Assembly (NCBI RefSeq): GCF_003990185.1
Contig: NZ_RZHF01000028.1
Coordinates: 62,134 to 126,133, forward strand
Direction of reading: 5' to 3'
Source of the DNA: Vreelandella nanhaiensis
Lineage (GTDB): Bacteria; Pseudomonadota; Gammaproteobacteria; Pseudomonadales; Halomonadaceae
Length of the DNA: 64,000 bases
Part shown: piece by piece, positions 16,336 through 28,363 of the stretch
How positions within the stretch are numbered: position 1 is the stretch's first letter
Layout: each line of letters starts with the position of its first letter
Translations under genes and position numbers: made by a program
The notes under the pieces: generated by a model
Told to the model about the DNA's origin: nothing
Seen by the model: only the letters and a program-made list of their open reading frames with translations
Database searches by the model: none

Positions 16336-17468
16336 TGTCATGGTTGAGTCCGTGGGCAAGCTTTGTTAAAAGGCTTGTCCATGTTATCGCAAGACCCATG
16401 AAGCGTGACCGTGGCCACGGGGGGATGATGGTTCATCCTTACCGCGGCTACGGTTCGTCAAAAGAAGTATTTGTCATGGGGCGGGTGTTTCGTCAGGCCG
16501 CTCTTGGCCGTGCCATCCCAAGGCGCGGCATACTGCGTGACACTGCCGATGTAACCCGACGCATTTTTCGCCGGGGCTTGGCCGATGCCCAAGTGAATAT
16601 TCGTATTGGCGAGAACGATTTAACCCTTAAAACCGATCGTGACGGTTATTTCGATGCTCACCTGCCTATTACGCAATCGCTACCCATCGATGTTTCCTGG
16701 CACCGGGCCGATATACACGTACATGCCGAGGGCCAGTCGCCCGTACGCACCAGCGTTGAAGTCTATATACCTCCACCTGAAACAGACCTTCTAGTCATCA
16801 GTGATATTGATGACACCGTCATGTTCACCGGCGTGGCAGAAAAACTGAAAATGCTGTATCGACTGTTCGTGCGCAAACCGCATCGACGTACAGCATTTCC
16901 TGGCGTGGCCTCGCTTTATCAAGCCTTGCATCGCGGAGAAACCGGAAAGGCCGAGCGGCCTATTCTGTACGTATCACGTGGGCCGTGGGCCATATATGAA
17001 ATGCTGGAGACGTTTTTCCAGCTAAACCGTATACCTGTAGGGCCGATTCTATTTCTGCGCGAGTGGGGTATTTCGCTTCGCCACCCCTGGCCGCGTCGGG
17101 CTGAGGCGCACAAACGCATGCTGATTGACCGGATGCTCACTCTGTTTGACGAACTACCATGCATCTTGATTGGTGATAGCGGCCAGCATGACCCTGAAGT
17201 ATATGCCGAAATCGTCAAGGCCTATCCGGGCCGCATCAAGGCGATTTATATCCGCCGCGTGGACAAGGATCCCAAGCGCGAAAAGGCTATTGAGTTATTG
17301 CGCGACGAGCTTGTCGATACGCAATGTGAGTTGGTGCTCGCACCTGATAGCGTCCTCATTGCCGAGCATGCCCATGCCAATGGAGATATTTCGGCATGGG
17401 GGCTTCAAGCGGTTATTCGGGATGTTAAAGAACACCGCGAAGAAGAGCGTCAGGAAGCCCAATCATAA
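16335..17468 (+). CDS. App1-family (DUF2183) phosphatidate phosphatase-like protein
   Basis: 377 residues. The C-terminal half carries HAD-type motifs in App1 order: SDIDDTVMFTGV (nucleophile Asp), LYVSRGPWAIYEML, FLREWG, and GDSGQHDPEVYAEIV. Yeast App1 is a phosphatidate phosphatase, and bacterial members are presumed lipid or phosphoester phosphatases. The first 100 residues are basic and hydrophobic and include a beta-rich segment that could be an accessory domain. No signal peptide is obvious. It is tightly coupled to the DJ-1 gene. The substrate is unproven. Confidence 0.82.
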   Translation: MSWLSPWASFVKRLVHVIARPMKRDRGHGGMMVHPYRGYGSSKEVFVMGRVFRQAALGRAIPRRGILRDTADVTRRIFRRGLADAQVNIRIGENDLTLKTDRDGYFDAHLPITQSLPIDVSWHRADIHVHAEGQSPVRTSVEVYIPPPETDLLVISDIDDTVMFTGVAEKLKMLYRLFVRKPHRRTAFPGVASLYQALHRGETGKAERPILYVSRGPWAIYEMLETFFQLNRIPVGPILFLREWGISLRHPWPRRAEAHKRMLIDRMLTLFDELPCILIGDSGQHDPEVYAEIVKAYPGRIKAIYIRRVDKDPKREKAIELLRDELVDTQCELVLAPDSVLIAEHAHANGDISAWGLQAVIRDVKEHREEERQEAQS

Positions 17469-17530
17469 GGTATCGTTAATGATCTACCCATGGTAAAACG
17501 GAGCCTTAAAACATTGGGTAGCCAATCGCC

Positions 17531-18205
17531 ATGGTCGTTCTGCTTATCTTCGTTGCGCTGGCAATCTTCGTATTGCCTAACCTATGGGCCAAGTGGGTAC
17601 TTAAGCGCCATAGGCGAGGCCGTGATGACTACCCTGGCAGTGGCGCGGAACTGGCCGAACACCTGTTGCGCCGCCTGGGCTTGGAAGGCGTCAAGGTTGA
17701 ACGTACCGAGTCTGGTGATCATTACGATCCTGAAGCACGCTGCGTTCGTCTTTCAGCCGAGCACTATGATGGACGCTCGCTTACGGCTGTCACGGTAGCT
17801 GCTCACGAAGTAGGCCATGCCATTCAGCATCATCAAGGCTATGCACCGCTACTGGCGCGTAGCCGTATGATAGGGGTGGCGCAAAAAGCTGAAAAACTGG
17901 GGGCGATCCTTATGATGGCCGCGCCTTTTCTGTTTCTTTTGACGCGTTTGCCGGGCGGGCTGGCTATGGTAATCGCGATAGCGGTGATCAGCTTTGGTAC
18001 GGCGACGTTGGTGCACTTGATAACCTTGCCCGTCGAATTCGATGCCAGCTTCAACCGTGCGCTACCGCTTTTGAAAGAGTACGTACCACCCTATGATATG
18101 CCGGGTGCCCGGCACGTACTCACCGCCTGCGCCTTTACCTATGTAGCCGCCTCTCTTGCCAGTGTCCTGAACCTCGGCCGCTGGCTGGTGATTTTGCGAA
18201 GGTAA
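17531..18205 (+). CDS. Membrane zinc metallopeptidase (YugP family)
   Basis: 224 residues. An N-terminal membrane segment (about residues 2-18) is followed by a soluble stretch, the zinc motif HEVGH at residues 92-96, two more hydrophobic segments (about 123-160) and a C-terminal one (about 200-218). EFDAS around residue 176 probably supplies the third zinc ligand. This is the layout of YugP-like membrane proteases of unknown substrate. The gene is convergent with cmoB, whose stop lies 3 bases away. Confidence 0.82.
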   Translation: MVVLLIFVALAIFVLPNLWAKWVLKRHRRGRDDYPGSGAELAEHLLRRLGLEGVKVERTESGDHYDPEARCVRLSAEHYDGRSLTAVTVAAHEVGHAIQHHQGYAPLLARSRMIGVAQKAEKLGAILMMAAPFLFLLTRLPGGLAMVIAIAVISFGTATLVHLITLPVEFDASFNRALPLLKEYVPPYDMPGARHVLTACAFTYVAASLASVLNLGRWLVILRR

Positions 18206-18208
18206 GCG

Positions 18209-19201
18209 CTAGCCTGGCCTGTTGGCAATAATCACCGCCCGCCGTGGCGCTGGATAGCCTTCAATAGTACGCGTGCGGTCATCGGGGTTTAGAAAATCGG
18301 CCAGTGACTGATAGGTCATCCACTCGGTCGAGCGCTGCTCGTCAAGTGTCGTCACCGCCTCATCCACTACTCGGATATTGGTGAAGCCGCAGCGGCTAAG
18401 CCAGTGGCAGAGCGCTTTTGAGGAAGGAAGGAAGTAAACGTTAGGCATCGCGGCATAACGCTCGCCCGGTACAAACACCGTTTGCTCATCACCCTCTACC
18501 ACTAGCGTTTCCAACACCAGTTCGCCGCCCGGTGAAAGGGCGGCTTTCAACTGCTGCAGATGCTCAAGGGGCGAGGGGCGGTGATAAAGTACGCCCATGG
18601 AGAACACCGTATCGAAAAAGCCAAGGTTCTCCGGTACATCCTCGATCCCGACCGGCAGAAATTGCGTGCGCCCCCCGTCGGCGTCGCCCACAAAGTGGCG
18701 TACCGCCTGAAACTGCCAGTAGAAGCGGGGGGATGGGTCAATCACCAGCACGAAAGCAGCTCCAGCGCCGGTCATACGCCAGGCGTGATAGCCGCTGCCT
18801 CCGCCCACATCCAGCACCTTGCGGTATTTGAGAGGCGAAAGGTGAGGCGCTACGCGCTGCCATTTCCAGTCTGAGCGCCACTCGGTGTCAATATGAATGC
18901 CGCCCAGCGAGTAGGGGCCCTTGCGCCATGGGGCAAGCTTTTTAAGCAGGTTGAAACACTGGCGTTGCTGGCTATCGTTCAGAGCAAGCTCCACCGTCAG
19001 CGTATCGCTTTCAAGCTTAACGTGGCGCTGAGTGGGAAGGGTGGGCAGTTTGGCTACTGCCTTTTCCCAAGCAGGCAGGTCGCCGTGGCGCTGGCGGTCC
19101 AACCCCTTGGCAAGCTGTTCGGGCAGCCGGGCAAGCCAGGTGGTCAGGCCCTGGTCTAGAAACGCCTGGTATAAAGCGCGGTGGTCGTCAGGAATCTCCA
19201 C
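18209..19201 (-). CDS. cmoB: tRNA U34 carboxymethyltransferase CmoB
   Basis: 330 residues, close to E. coli CmoB (323). The N-terminal helical region contains GDLPAWEKAVAKLP and the central methyltransferase fold has KVLDVGGGSGYHAWRM and FSMGVLYHRPSPLEHL, both diagnostic. CmoB transfers the carboxymethyl group of carboxy-SAM to 5-hydroxyuridine-34, giving cmo5U. The start is a GTG directly after the cmoA stop (TGAGTG), so the genes are coupled. Confidence 0.93.
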   Translation of the reverse strand: MEIPDDHRALYQAFLDQGLTTWLARLPEQLAKGLDRQRHGDLPAWEKAVAKLPTLPTQRHVKLESDTLTVELALNDSQQRQCFNLLKKLAPWRKGPYSLGGIHIDTEWRSDWKWQRVAPHLSPLKYRKVLDVGGGSGYHAWRMTGAGAAFVLVIDPSPRFYWQFQAVRHFVGDADGGRTQFLPVGIEDVPENLGFFDTVFSMGVLYHRPSPLEHLQQLKAALSPGGELVLETLVVEGDEQTVFVPGERYAAMPNVYFLPSSKALCHWLSRCGFTNIRVVDEAVTTLDEQRSTEWMTYQSLADFLNPDDRTRTIEGYPAPRRAVIIANRPG

Positions 19202-19945
19202 TCATGCCTCCTTGAACGCGATAACCGAGGCAAAATTCAGGTACTGGAACCAAGTCACCGAGCGTGGGAAACCGGCCTGCTGAAGGCGTTCGTGCAGCGC
19301 GTCCAGCGTATCGGGTACCAGCACATTCTCAAGCGCGGTACGCTTTTGGCTGATTTCCAGGTCACTGTAACCGTTGGCGCGCTTGAAATCGTGATAGCGC
19401 TCTACCCGCCAGGCATTATCCCGCTCATCTGCATCAACCGTTTTTTCAGATAGTACTAGCACGCCACCGGGTTCAAGGGCGTCAAAAAGCCGCTTTAACA
19501 GCGCGTCCCGATCGGCGGGGGGCAAAAACTGCAGGGTAAAATTAAGAATGACCATGCCAGACGGCGCATATTCAAGCGTCCGGATATCGGCTTCTTCCAC
19601 GCTCATGGCATGGTCGGGGCACTCTTGTGCAAAGGTCTGTCGCGCTCGCGAAACCATCGCAGGCGATAAATCAACGCCGGTATAGTGGAACGCGTCAGGC
19701 GCAAGTGCGCCCGCCAGGGCCAAGCCAGAGGCACCGAGTGAGCAGCCCAAGTCATAGACATGGCCCCCATGGCGAAGATGGCGCTGGGCAATCAGGCTCA
19801 GCATACCCAGGATTTGGCCGTAACCCGGTATGGAGCGGCGGACCATATCGGGAAAACAAGCGACTACCTGTTCATCAAAGGAGAAGCGCGCCACTCGATC
19901 AAGGGGTGTCGAAAAGATAGCGTCACGGTAAGATGCATTACTCAT
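19202..19945 (-). CDS. cmoA: Carboxy-SAM synthase CmoA
   Basis: 247 residues starting at MSNASYRDAIFSTP; an upstream in-frame ATG lies in the pgi-proximal region and is not needed. The family motifs FDEQVVACFPDMVRRSIPGY, VYDLGCSLGAS and LNFTLQFL are present. CmoA makes carboxy-S-adenosylmethionine from SAM and prephenate for CmoB. It is divergent from pgi, with 100 bases between the start codons. Confidence 0.94.
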   Translation of the reverse strand: MSNASYRDAIFSTPLDRVARFSFDEQVVACFPDMVRRSIPGYGQILGMLSLIAQRHLRHGGHVYDLGCSLGASGLALAGALAPDAFHYTGVDLSPAMVSRARQTFAQECPDHAMSVEEADIRTLEYAPSGMVILNFTLQFLPPADRDALLKRLFDALEPGGVLVLSEKTVDADERDNAWRVERYHDFKRANGYSDLEISQKRTALENVLVPDTLDALHERLQQAGFPRSVTWFQYLNFASVIAFKEA

Positions 19946-20045
19946 TGGCAAGCCGGGGGTCATCAAAAAGGGTAGATAGTTTACGCGCCCTGATTTGACC
20001 AGAACAGACCCGAGCTGCATGGTTCAACGCCACAGGAGACGGCAA

Positions 20046-21743
20046 ATGGCCTCAGCATCACGCGCTACCCCCGATAAACTGCCCGCTTGGCAGACACTAA
20101 AACAGCATGCCGAGGAACTAAAAAGCGTTCATTTGAAAACGTTGTTTGGTTCAGATCGAAGCCGCTGGTCAAATTTCACCCGTCAGGTGGCAGGCTTGAC
20201 GTTGGACCTTTCCAAGCAGCGCTGGGATGACGATACTCTGGAGCATCTGTTGGCATTGGCTCATGATGCTGGCGTGCCGGGGGCCATTGACGCCTTGCTC
20301 AGCGGCAAGCGGGTCAATACCAGCGAGAACCGCCCAGCGCTGCATACGGCGCTGCGCTTGCCTGCTGACGCGATTCTTAATGTGGAAGGTGAAGATGTCG
20401 TTGCTGGTGTACATGAAAGCCTTGCCCAGATGGAGCGTCTGGTGTGCCGCCTGCACGCAGGGCAGTGGCGTGGAGCTACCGGCAAGCCTATTCGTCACGT
20501 AGTGAATCTGGGGGTAGGCGGTTCGGATCTGGGGCCGCTCATGGTGACTCATGCGCTTGCCGACTGCCGGCCTCGCGATATCCACCCGATTGAGGTGCAC
20601 TTCGCTTCAACCATGGATGGCTCGCAGCTGGCCGACTATCTAAGCCGTTTCAACCCTGAAACCACTATTTTCGTGCTGTCTTCCAAATCGTTTACCACCA
20701 TCGATACGCTTTCAAACGCCAATACGGCGCGCGACTGGCTGCTGGGGCGTTTAACCCACCATGGTGACTTTGCAAGCACATCAGACGTAAGTGCTGAGCT
20801 GATTGTGCGACAGCACTTTATCGGCGTGTCGGCCAGCCCTGAAAAAATGAGCGAGTGGGGAATCGCAGCTGATCATCAGCTTAAATTCTGGGAGTGGGTG
20901 GGCGGGCGCTACTCGCTGTGGGGCACGATCGGTCTGCCTATCGCGCTGGTGATTGGCATGGCGAACTTCCGCGAGCTGTTGGCCGGTGCGCACGCCATGG
21001 ACAGCCACTTTCGTGAAGCGCCCTTGGAGGATAACCTGCCCGTACTGCTGGCGCTTGCCGGTATCTGGAACGTGAACTTTCTGGATATCCGTGCCCATTC
21101 AATCCTGCCGTATGATGGCCGCCTGGAATATTTTGCAGCCTATCTTGAGCAGCTTGAAATGGAATCCAACGGCAAGTCGGTCACCCGCCAGGGTCAGGCC
21201 GTCAGCTATTCCACCTGCCCGGTACTGTGGGGGCAGCTAGGTCCCAACGCTCAGCATGCGTTCTACCAGCTCTTGCATCAGGGAACCCAGCCGGTGGTCT
21301 GCGACTTTATCGCGCCGTTAAAGCGCTACGACGAAGTTGCCGACCCCGACACCCGCCGACATCTCAAGGCCCAGCATAGGCTGGCGCTGGCTAACTGTTT
21401 TGCACAGTCGCGCGTGTTGATGCTGGGCGATGATGCGCTTGACGATGACGGGCCACGCCCGGAGCACAAGCGCTATCGCGGTAACCAGCCCTCCACCACG
21501 GTACTGCTCGATAAGCTGACTCCCCACAGCCTGGGTGCTCTGATCGCGCTTTACGAACACAAAGTGTTTGTTCAGGCTGTTATCTGGGATATCAATCCGT
21601 TTGACCAGTGGGGTGTGGAGCTTGGCAAGCAGATTGCGACCGATACTCAGGCGATTATCGAAGGCGAGGGCGATATTGCCAGGATGGATGCCTCCAGCCG
21701 TGGGTTGATCGAGGCATTCTGGGCCGCCGAACAGGATGAGTAA
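20046..21743 (+). CDS. pgi: Glucose-6-phosphate isomerase
   Basis: 565 residues. Both family signatures are recognisable: the region VLSSKSFTTIDTL with the phosphate-binding Ser/Thr, and the C-terminal VIWDINPFDQWGVELGKQ with the active-site Lys. GVGGSDLGP and HSILPYDGRL are also standard. The enzyme interconverts glucose 6-phosphate and fructose 6-phosphate. The ATG at 20046 is chosen because AGGAGA lies nine bases before it; an upstream frame extension overlaps the cmoA promoter side and lacks similarity. Confidence 0.95.
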   Translation: MASASRATPDKLPAWQTLKQHAEELKSVHLKTLFGSDRSRWSNFTRQVAGLTLDLSKQRWDDDTLEHLLALAHDAGVPGAIDALLSGKRVNTSENRPALHTALRLPADAILNVEGEDVVAGVHESLAQMERLVCRLHAGQWRGATGKPIRHVVNLGVGGSDLGPLMVTHALADCRPRDIHPIEVHFASTMDGSQLADYLSRFNPETTIFVLSSKSFTTIDTLSNANTARDWLLGRLTHHGDFASTSDVSAELIVRQHFIGVSASPEKMSEWGIAADHQLKFWEWVGGRYSLWGTIGLPIALVIGMANFRELLAGAHAMDSHFREAPLEDNLPVLLALAGIWNVNFLDIRAHSILPYDGRLEYFAAYLEQLEMESNGKSVTRQGQAVSYSTCPVLWGQLGPNAQHAFYQLLHQGTQPVVCDFIAPLKRYDEVADPDTRRHLKAQHRLALANCFAQSRVLMLGDDALDDDGPRPEHKRYRGNQPSTTVLLDKLTPHSLGALIALYEHKVFVQAVIWDINPFDQWGVELGKQIATDTQAIIEGEGDIARMDASSRGLIEAFWAAEQDE

Positions 21744-21747
21744 TCAC

Positions 21748-21827
21748 TACTGGCGGCAATAGGTGATAGGGTGAAAAGAGTGCGCCATGATGCAAGCCTT
21801 AGTAGGGCGGCTCTTCTCTCCTGCCAG
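21748..21827. repeat. Imperfect long inverted repeat between pgi and parE
   Basis: TACTGGCGG near the left end pairs with CCTGCCAGTA at the right end. Inner segments (AAAAGAG..GCGCC against GGGCGGCTCTTCTC) pair imperfectly. It could be a weak terminator for pgi. The remainder of the 201-bp gap holds the parE promoter region, with no small gene that I can support. Confidence 0.35.
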
Positions 21828-21875
21828 TAATAGATATGGCTGGATATACAGCTTTTTGCTTTTCCGCTATCCTAG

Positions 21876-23840
<1,965 letters not shown>

Positions 23841-23846
23841 CCCCCG

Positions 23847-26099
23847 ATGACCATGGATATTCAGGTAGCAGAGGGCGACGTCGAACGCCTGTCTCTGCGC
23901 GACTATACCGAAAAAGCGTACCTTGATTACTCGATGTACGTCATTCTAGACCGTGCCCTGCCCAATATCGGCGACGGCATGAAACCCGTGCAGCGGCGGA
24001 TTATCTACGCCATGCGCGAGCTGGCCCTCCACGCCAATGCCAAGTACAAGAAGTCCGCGCGTACCGTGGGCGACGTGCTGGGTAAGTTTCACCCACATGG
24101 CGATAGCGCCTGCTACGAAGCCATGGTGCTTATGGCCCAGCCGTTCAGCTATCGCTATCCGCTGGTGGATGGTCAGGGCAACTGGGGTAGCCCAGATGAT
24201 CCCAAATCGTTTGCGGCCATGCGCTACACCGAAGCCAAACTTTCCAAATTTGCCGAGGTGCTGCTGGGCGAGCTGGGTCAGGGGACGGTCGATTGGGCGC
24301 CAAACTTTGATGGCACCATGCAGGAACCGCTGGTACTGCCTGCCAAGCTACCCCATGTATTACTCAATGGCGGCACGGGTATTGCCGTGGGCATGGCGAC
24401 CGATATTCCACCGCATAACGTTTCGGAAGTCGTTGAGGCCACGTGCCACCTGTTACGTAATCCGAAGGCCACCACCGTTGACCTGATGGCCTTCATGCCC
24501 GCACCGGATTTTCCGACCGATGCGGAAATCATTACGCCGCCTGCAGATCTACGCAAGCTCTATGAATCCGGGCGGGGCTCGGTAAAGCTGCGTGCCCGCT
24601 ATACCCGTGAAGAAGCCAATATCGTCATCACCGCCGTCCCTTACCAGGTCAGCGGTGCCAAGGTGCTTGAGCAGATCGCTGCGCAAATGCAGGCAAAGAA
24701 ACTGCCCATGGTGGCGGACCTTCGCGACGAGTCGACGCATGAGGAGCCCACGCGCCTGGTGATTGAGCCACGCTCCAGCCGCGTGGACGTTGAATCCCTC
24801 ATGGCCCATCTGTTTGCCACCACGGATCTGGAAAAGAACGTGCGGGTCAACATGAACGTGATCGGCCTGGACGGTCGTCCACGGGTGATGCCGCTGCCCG
24901 AGTTGCTTGGTGAATGGTTGCAGTTCAGACGGGGCACCGTGCGCCGACGCTTGGAGCACCGTTTAGGCAAGGTAGAGGACCGCCTGCACATCCTGGAAGG
25001 TTTGCTGACGGCCTATCTCGATCTTGACGAAGTCATCCGGATCATTCGCGAAGAAGACGATCCCAAAGCCTCGTTGATTGCCACCTTCAGTCTCTCAGAG
25101 CGCCAGGCGGAAGCCATTCTGGAGCTGCGTCTGCGTCATCTGGCCAAGCTCGAAGAGATGAAGATTCGTGGTGAGCAAAATGAGCTTGAGAAAGAGCGTA
25201 AGCGTCTTAACGACCTGTTGGGCAGTGATGCCAAACTGACCACGCTGATCGAAAAAGAGATTCGTGCCGCTGGTAAGGAACACGGCGACGAGCGTCGTTC
25301 GCCGCTGGTTGAGCGCACTGAGTCCAAGGCGCTTTCTGAAGTGGAGCTGCTGGGCGCTGACCCGATTACCGTCGTGCTTTCCGAGAAAGGCTGGGTGCGT
25401 GCTGCCAAGGGCCATGATATTGACCCTGAAGGGCTCTCCTATAAAGCCGGGGACAGCTTTCATCTGGCGGCGCGAGGTAAAACCAACCAGCCGCTCGTGC
25501 TACTCGACGATACGGGGCGGGCCTATACGCTAGCCGCCCATAACCTGCCCAGCGCGCGTGGCCAGGGTGAGCCCGTCACCGGGCGGGTGAATGTCTCCGC
25601 AGGGGCCCAGATGGCGGGGCTCATGCTGGCTCCGCCTGACCGGCGCTTTATATTGGCAAGCGACGGCGGCTACGGATTCATGGCTCGACTTGATGCGCTG
25701 ATCGGCAAGAACAAGGCGGGCAAGGCAGTGCTGAGTATACCCAAAGGGTGTAGCGTGATGGCTCCCATCGAAGTGCCGGACGGTGAAGAGCTGTGGGTGG
25801 CCTCGGTTTCCAACGAGGGGCGCTTGCTGGTGTTCCCGCTGGATCAATTGCCTGAAATGACCAAGGGTAAAGGCAATAAGATGCTGGATATTCCCGGGGC
25901 CCGGGCTGCCCGACGGGAGGAGTTCGTGCGAGATATCGCCGTACTCACTTCAACCGATGTGCTGGTCATTCATGCAGGTAAACGCAAACTCACGCTAAAA
26001 GCCGATGATGTAGCGTATTATCGCGGCGAAAGAGGCCGGCGGGGCAGTAAACTGCCGCGTGGTTTCCAAAAAGTTGACCGGTTAGAGGCAGGGGAGTAA
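23847..26099 (+). CDS. parC: DNA topoisomerase IV subunit A
   Basis: 750 residues. The DNA-cleaving Tyr is residue 127 in [10 protein letters not shown], preceded by the winged helix with [13 protein letters not shown]. The quinolone-determining positions equivalent to E. coli Ser80 and Glu84 are the sensitive-type Ser87 and Glu91. A long coiled-coil region and a C-terminal beta-pinwheel follow. It is cotranscribed with parE, and serB follows after 4 bases. Confidence 0.96.
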   Translation: MTMDIQVAEGDVERLSLRDYTEKAYLDYSMYVILDRALPNIGDGMKPVQRRIIYAMRELALHANAKYKKSARTVGDVLGKFHPHGDSACYEAMVLMAQPFSYRYPLVDGQGNWGSPDDPKSFAAMRYTEAKLSKFAEVLLGELGQGTVDWAPNFDGTMQEPLVLPAKLPHVLLNGGTGIAVGMATDIPPHNVSEVVEATCHLLRNPKATTVDLMAFMPAPDFPTDAEIITPPADLRKLYESGRGSVKLRARYTREEANIVITAVPYQVSGAKVLEQIAAQMQAKKLPMVADLRDESTHEEPTRLVIEPRSSRVDVESLMAHLFATTDLEKNVRVNMNVIGLDGRPRVMPLPELLGEWLQFRRGTVRRRLEHRLGKVEDRLHILEGLLTAYLDLDEVIRIIREEDDPKASLIATFSLSERQAEAILELRLRHLAKLEEMKIRGEQNELEKERKRLNDLLGSDAKLTTLIEKEIRAAGKEHGDERRSPLVERTESKALSEVELLGADPITVVLSEKGWVRAAKGHDIDPEGLSYKAGDSFHLAARGKTNQPLVLLDDTGRAYTLAAHNLPSARGQGEPVTGRVNVSAGAQMAGLMLAPPDRRFILASDGGYGFMARLDALIGKNKAGKAVLSIPKGCSVMAPIEVPDGEELWVASVSNEGRLLVFPLDQLPEMTKGKGNKMLDIPGARAARREEFVRDIAVLTSTDVLVIHAGKRKLTLKADDVAYYRGERGRRGSKLPRGFQKVDRLEAGE

Positions 26100-26103
26100 C
26101 ACA

Positions 26104-27309
26104 ATGGCGAAGCGTTGTTTGATTCGAGCGACGGGCGTGGCCCGCCCTGGCCAGCTAGAAGAGCTGGGCAAGGCACTTGCCAGCACGGGCGCCCAGCTTT
26201 TGGATATCAACCAAAGCGTCACGTTTGGGATGCTTTCCCTGGAAGCCCTGGTAGGGCTTGATCATGATAACGCCCTAGAGGCAACGCTGAGTGAAGCAGG
26301 CGATGCGCTGGGGCTTGATGTACAGGCAATTACCGTTAATGCCGAAGATTATCAGCGCTGGAGTAGTGCTGATGCCCAACCCCGGCTGATCTTGACGCTG
26401 TTGGCGCCTCGCCTTCCAGCAGGGATTCTGGCCGAGGTGGGCAGTTTAACGTCAGAGTTCGGCCTGAACATTGAATTGATTCACCGGCTCTCGGGGCGTG
26501 AATCCCTAGATGGCCAAGCCCCACGGGGCGGTGCTTGCGTTGAATGCTGGCTGCGCGGTGACGAAGCGGACATTGAAGCCCTGCGTGAAAAGGCGCTGGC
26601 ACTAGGCGCTGAGCAGGGTGTGGATATTGCCATTCAGGAAGATTCGATCTGGCGGCGCCATCGCCGTTTGGTGTGCTTCGATATGGATTCCACGTTGATC
26701 AAAACCGAAGTGATTGATGAGCTGGCCCGGCGCCACGGTGTTGGTGATGAAGTGGCTGAGGTGACCGAGCGTGCCATGCGCGGCGAGCTGGATTTCCAGG
26801 AGAGCTTTCGCGAGCGCATGAGCAAGCTCAAAGGCCTGGATGAATCAGTGTTGATCAAGATTGCCGAAGAGCTTCCTTTGATGGACGGCGTTGAACGCTT
26901 AATGATTAATTTAAAGCGTTTTGGTTACCGCACCGTGATTCTGTCCGGCGGCTTTACCTACTTTGCCCGCCATTTACAGGAGAAGCTTGGCTTTGATGAA
27001 ATTCATGCCAACGAGCTGGTGATTGAAAATGGCAAAGTGACCGGTGAAGTGCGCGAGCCCATTGTGGATGCAGAGCGCAAAGCCGAGCTCTTAGAGCAGA
27101 TTGCCCGGCGTGAAGGCTTTACCCTTGAGCAAACCATTGCGGTAGGTGATGGTGCCAATGATCTCAAAATGCTGGCCAAGGCAGGGTTGGGTATTGCCTT
27201 TCGTGCCAAGCCGCTGGTTCGCGCTCAGGCGCGTCAGGCCATTTCCACGTTGGGCATTGATGCCGTGCTTTATTTGATCGGCTATCGGCAAACCGACTTG
27301 GTCGAATAA
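26104..27309 (+). CDS. serB: Phosphoserine phosphatase with N-terminal ACT-like domains
   Basis: 401 residues, longer than E. coli SerB (322). Two ACT-like regulatory domains occupy about residues 1-180. The HAD catalytic domain starts at CFDMDSTLIKTEVIDELA (Asp193 nucleophile, Asp195), continues with ILSGGFTYFA and ends with GDGANDLKMLAKAGLGIAF. It makes L-serine from phosphoserine, and the ACT pair may sense serine. It is the third gene of the parE-parC-serB transcript and is followed by a strong hairpin. Confidence 0.94.
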   Translation: MAKRCLIRATGVARPGQLEELGKALASTGAQLLDINQSVTFGMLSLEALVGLDHDNALEATLSEAGDALGLDVQAITVNAEDYQRWSSADAQPRLILTLLAPRLPAGILAEVGSLTSEFGLNIELIHRLSGRESLDGQAPRGGACVECWLRGDEADIEALREKALALGAEQGVDIAIQEDSIWRRHRRLVCFDMDSTLIKTEVIDELARRHGVGDEVAEVTERAMRGELDFQESFRERMSKLKGLDESVLIKIAEELPLMDGVERLMINLKRFGYRTVILSGGFTYFARHLQEKLGFDEIHANELVIENGKVTGEVREPIVDAERKAELLEQIARREGFTLEQTIAVGDGANDLKMLAKAGLGIAFRAKPLVRAQARQAISTLGIDAVLYLIGYRQTDLVE

Positions 27310-27326
27310 GCCATTCGCTAGCGCTT

Positions 27327-27350
27327 CAGGCGGTACCTGTGTACCGCCTG
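27327..27350. terminator. Hairpin between convergent serB and lipoprotein genes
   Basis: A perfect 10-bp stem, CAGGCGGTAC (27327-27336) with GTACCGCCTG (27341-27350), has a CTGT loop and is followed by GTATTTATT. It lies between two convergent genes and can serve both strands. Confidence 0.8.
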
Positions 27351-27354
27351 GTAT

Positions 27355-28185
27355 TTATTGTTCGTTCAGGGCAATGCCTTGATACGCCTGATGAAGGTGC
27401 TCAAGCTTTGCGATTTCGCTCTCGGTCAGGGCTGGTGAATCCCAGAGCGGATTTCCTTCGGCATCCTTGAGGCCTTCAAGGGTCACTGTAAGCGTAGCAT
27501 CGCTGGGTATCTGGGTATTTCCCCACGGGCCAAAACGATTGGGCGCAAGGCTCCATACTGCCGTTTCACCGGGCTCCAACCCACCCGAGACAACGTAGTA
27601 GAACGTATCATTTACCCAGGGAGTGGAGCGACCTTCGCTGGTGACAATTCCCTTTAGCAGTACCTGTGAGACTGCTTCATCCGTACCGTTGGTAACTTCA
27701 AGGTCAATGACCGGTTCAGGCGAGCCGTAGGGACTTTGGCTCATGTAGTAGCGGGCGCTATCAACGCTAAAGCGTGCCAGATGCGCTTTATCTTCATCGG
27801 CCCGAGCCTGTTTTTCAGTCAGGCGGGTCAACGTACGCAAGGCTTGTTCTCGTTCGCGGGCGCGCCTTTGTCGTAGAAGCTCATCGGCACGATGGATAAC
27901 CTGGTCACCGGTCAGTCCATGCATGAGGATATTGGCCGCCTCGGCAATTTCGGCGCCATTCATGCGTTGGGGGCTTAATAACGCCATGCTGCTCAATGAG
28001 GGCATCGCCAGAATGGCGAGCGCCTTGTCAAACTCGTCGCGCTTGTAAACCGGTAGGGCCTCGCGCACATTCTCGATAGAGACAACCGCTGCTGGCATTG
28101 AGCTGGTATCTATTTTGGGATCTGAGCAACCGGCTACTACCAATAGCGACAGTGTAAGAGCCGATAGCCTTAGGAGGCTCCACAT
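27355..28185 (-). CDS. Lipoprotein of unknown function (DUF6694-like)
   Basis: 276 residues with a type II signal peptide: MWSLLRLSALTLSLLVVAGC, where the lipobox is VAGC and the Cys is at position 20. The mature protein has a helical region (IENVREALPVYKRDEFDKAL, then a charged RRARERE segment) and a C-terminal beta-rich region with EVTNGTDEAVSQVLLKG, like an Ig-type fold. It looks like the DUF6694 family of lipoproteins. Asp at position +3 rather than +2 suggests outer-membrane sorting. The function is unknown. Confidence 0.75.
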   Translation of the reverse strand: MWSLLRLSALTLSLLVVAGCSDPKIDTSSMPAAVVSIENVREALPVYKRDEFDKALAILAMPSLSSMALLSPQRMNGAEIAEAANILMHGLTGDQVIHRADELLRQRRAREREQALRTLTRLTEKQARADEDKAHLARFSVDSARYYMSQSPYGSPEPVIDLEVTNGTDEAVSQVLLKGIVTSEGRSTPWVNDTFYYVVSGGLEPGETAVWSLAPNRFGPWGNTQIPSDATLTVTLEGLKDAEGNPLWDSPALTESEIAKLEHLHQAYQGIALNEQ

Positions 28186-28290
28186 ACATTCACCTCAGGA
28201 CATTAAAAACGCAGGGGAGCTTACCCGAAAGCGATAGCAACCACTACCGTCTCTGCGAATTGTTAAAACAGTTACCTGCTGGTTGAAATA

Positions 28291-28319
28291 AGCGCTGGCG
28301 ATAAAACCAGCGCTTTTTT
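28291..28319. terminator. Probable terminator at the end of the mrp operon
   Basis: An 8-bp stem, AGCGCTGG (28291-28298) with CCAGCGCT (28307-28314), has an 8-base loop. The run of seven T follows on the plus strand; on the minus strand, where mrp reads, the tract is TATTTC. It lies between mrpG and the lipoprotein gene. Confidence 0.6.
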
Positions 28320-28363
28320 CACTTCATGGGGCTAACTTTACTGGGCTATGGTATTGCTATCAG

